Assembly (NCBI GenBank): GCA_036266155.1
Contig: DATANR010000140.1
Coordinates: 1-17,801, forward strand
DNA: 17,801 nt
Source: SIAJ01 sp036266155
Lineage (GTDB): Bacteria > Planctomycetota > Planctomycetia > Gemmatales > Gemmataceae
Direction: 5' to 3'
This document shows, piece by piece, positions 17,115 to 17,801 of this stretch. The position numbers and the translations under genes were made by a program. The notes beneath the pieces were generated by a model. It made no database searches. It was not told the DNA's origin and was given only the letters and a program-made list of their open reading frames with translations. Position 1 is the first letter of the stretch, and each line of letters begins with the position of its first letter.

Positions 17115-17801
17115 ACCTTCGCCTCCGGCCGGAGGAAGACGTACGCGATCAGCAGACTCGGGGCCATCCACGCAAATGTCTCCGATGTCATGTGGCGAAG
17201 GTTCATGCCCAAAGCGATGCCGTTGATCAGGACGTAGGCAACGATTGCCGCCACGAACCGCGGTCGCTCGGCACGATGATCGAGCGTCGCGGCGACGTGG
17301 ATCACCGCCGGCAACAGAATCACCAGGTCGAACGGCCACGCCCCATAGGACGCGGTGACGAACGACACAAGCAAGAGCATCGGCAGCCGCTCCGACCAGT
17401 CCCACGGTCGATTGCGGTCACGCCAGCCGAGCGCCATGATCCACAAAAGGCCAAAGATCATTGGCACGAATTGCAGGTCGAAGCGCTCGGGGCCGAATGC
17501 CTCGCGAAGTATCGAGCCGATGGTCGGCGACTTCCATTGTTCCGGCGTGCGCTGTGTCATCGCGTCGCGGTATTGATCGAGCACGTGCGGATTGAGCGCC
17601 ATCGGTATCGCCGTCGCGATCAATCCCGCGATGAGGCCGCCCGCGATGACCTTCCAGCGCGTTGGCAATGGCCGGCGTACCGCCCAAGCGGCCAGGGCGA
17701 TCCAAAACAAGTAGACGAGATGCGGTTTGATAGCGATCAGCACGCCAGCCGCGCCTGCCAGCCACGGCAAGTGCCGGCATGAGTGGGGCGGAGGCCGAAG
17801 C
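17111..17801 (-). CDS. GT87-like (DUF2029) membrane glycosyltransferase, N-terminus cut off
   Basis: The frame stays open to the right edge, so the start lies outside the window; at least 229 residues are present. The visible part has several transmembrane segments, the LIAIKPHLVYLFW motif (KPH) and the loop RTPEQWKSPTIGSILREAFGP, both as expected for the GT87/DUF2029 family of polyprenol-dependent mannosyltransferase-like enzymes. The C-terminus ends LRPEAKV. A TTG at 17768-17770 could be mistaken for the start, but the frame upstream of it is open and it falls inside the conserved region. It shares an operon with the downstream GT-C-like protein, suggesting a common role in cell-surface glycan or glycolipid building, which is inference. 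Confidence 0.75.
   Translation of the reverse strand, partial: LRPPPHSCRHLPWLAGAAGVLIAIKPHLVYLFWIALAAWAVRRPLPTRWKVIAGGLIAGLIATAIPMALNPHVLDQYRDAMTQRTPEQWKSPTIGSILREAFGPERFDLQFVPMIFGLLWIMALGWRDRNRPWDWSERLPMLLLVSFVTASYGAWPFDLVILLPAVIHVAATLDHRAERPRFVAAIVAYVLINGIALGMNLRHMTSETFAWMAPSLLIAYVFLRPEAKV
17122..17135 (-). promoter_or_regulatory. Shine-Dalgarno sequence inside a perfect 14-bp palindrome
   Basis: CCTCCGGCCGGAGG is perfectly self-complementary. On the - strand its 3' half supplies GGAGG, seven bases before the ATG of the GT-C-like gene, and its 5' half supplies the matching CCTCC with a GGCC loop. The element lies in the last codons of the upstream GT87-like gene, so a ribosome translating that gene would have to melt it. 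Confidence 0.7.

Noticed and set aside
17768..17770. TTG as the true start of the GT87-like gene
   Set aside because: The frame continues without a stop to the window edge and the TTG falls within the conserved region, so the gene is truncated by the window.

Overview
The window most likely comes from a member of the Planctomycetota. It is GC-rich. Its first gene is a PVC-type protein joining a dehydrogenase-like propeller, a HEAT-like segment and a C-terminal CxxCH cytochrome, a layout typical of Planctomycetes and Verrucomicrobia. It also carries lipid A genes of the lpxD/lpxI type and several secreted or membrane proteins of planctomycetal style. I cannot name an order or genus from the sequence alone. 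I see no rRNA, tRNA, CRISPR array, transposase or phage gene.

Layout, left to right. Positions 1-329 hold no credible gene but a dense series of short hairpins. 330-3620 (-) is the PVC cytochrome/dehydrogenase. A 365-base divergent spacer (3621-3985) is rich in TGGCG-type repeats and contains a perfect TATAAT box. The + strand then carries an AguB-like amidase (3986-4867), an amidohydrolase (4906-5940), lpxD (6015-7043) and lpxI (7040-7873). ndk (7870-8316, -) meets lpxI tail to tail. A secreted protein of unknown function (8526-9848, +) meets glmS (9852-11696, -) tail to tail. Upstream of glmS on the same strand lie carA (11884-12996) and an ArsR-type winged-helix regulator (13134-13520). 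Divergent from the regulator is a 614-residue UbiD-family decarboxylase (13715-15559, +). It overlaps, tail to tail, the last gene of a two-gene - strand operon: a GT-C-like multi-pass membrane protein (15552-17114) preceded by a GT87-like membrane glycosyltransferase that runs off the right edge (17111-17801).

How the genes fit together. glmS supplies glucosamine-6-phosphate for UDP-GlcNAc, the precursor on which the Lpx pathway acts. LpxD adds the N-linked acyl chain and LpxI cleaves UDP-diacylglucosamine, so the centre of the window leans towards outer-membrane building. carA and glmS are both glutamine-dependent amidotransferases, and the AguB-like amidase also acts on C-N bonds, giving a loose nitrogen theme. 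Most of this is housekeeping or ordinary accessory content.

I did not find a clear new multi-gene system. The best leads are non-coding or architectural: the hairpin array at the left edge, with two copies that differ by compensatory stem changes; the repeat-rich spacer at 3621-3985, with mutually exclusive hairpins; a Shine-Dalgarno sequence buried in a perfect palindrome at 17122-17135; and three convergent gene pairs that all overlap or abut.
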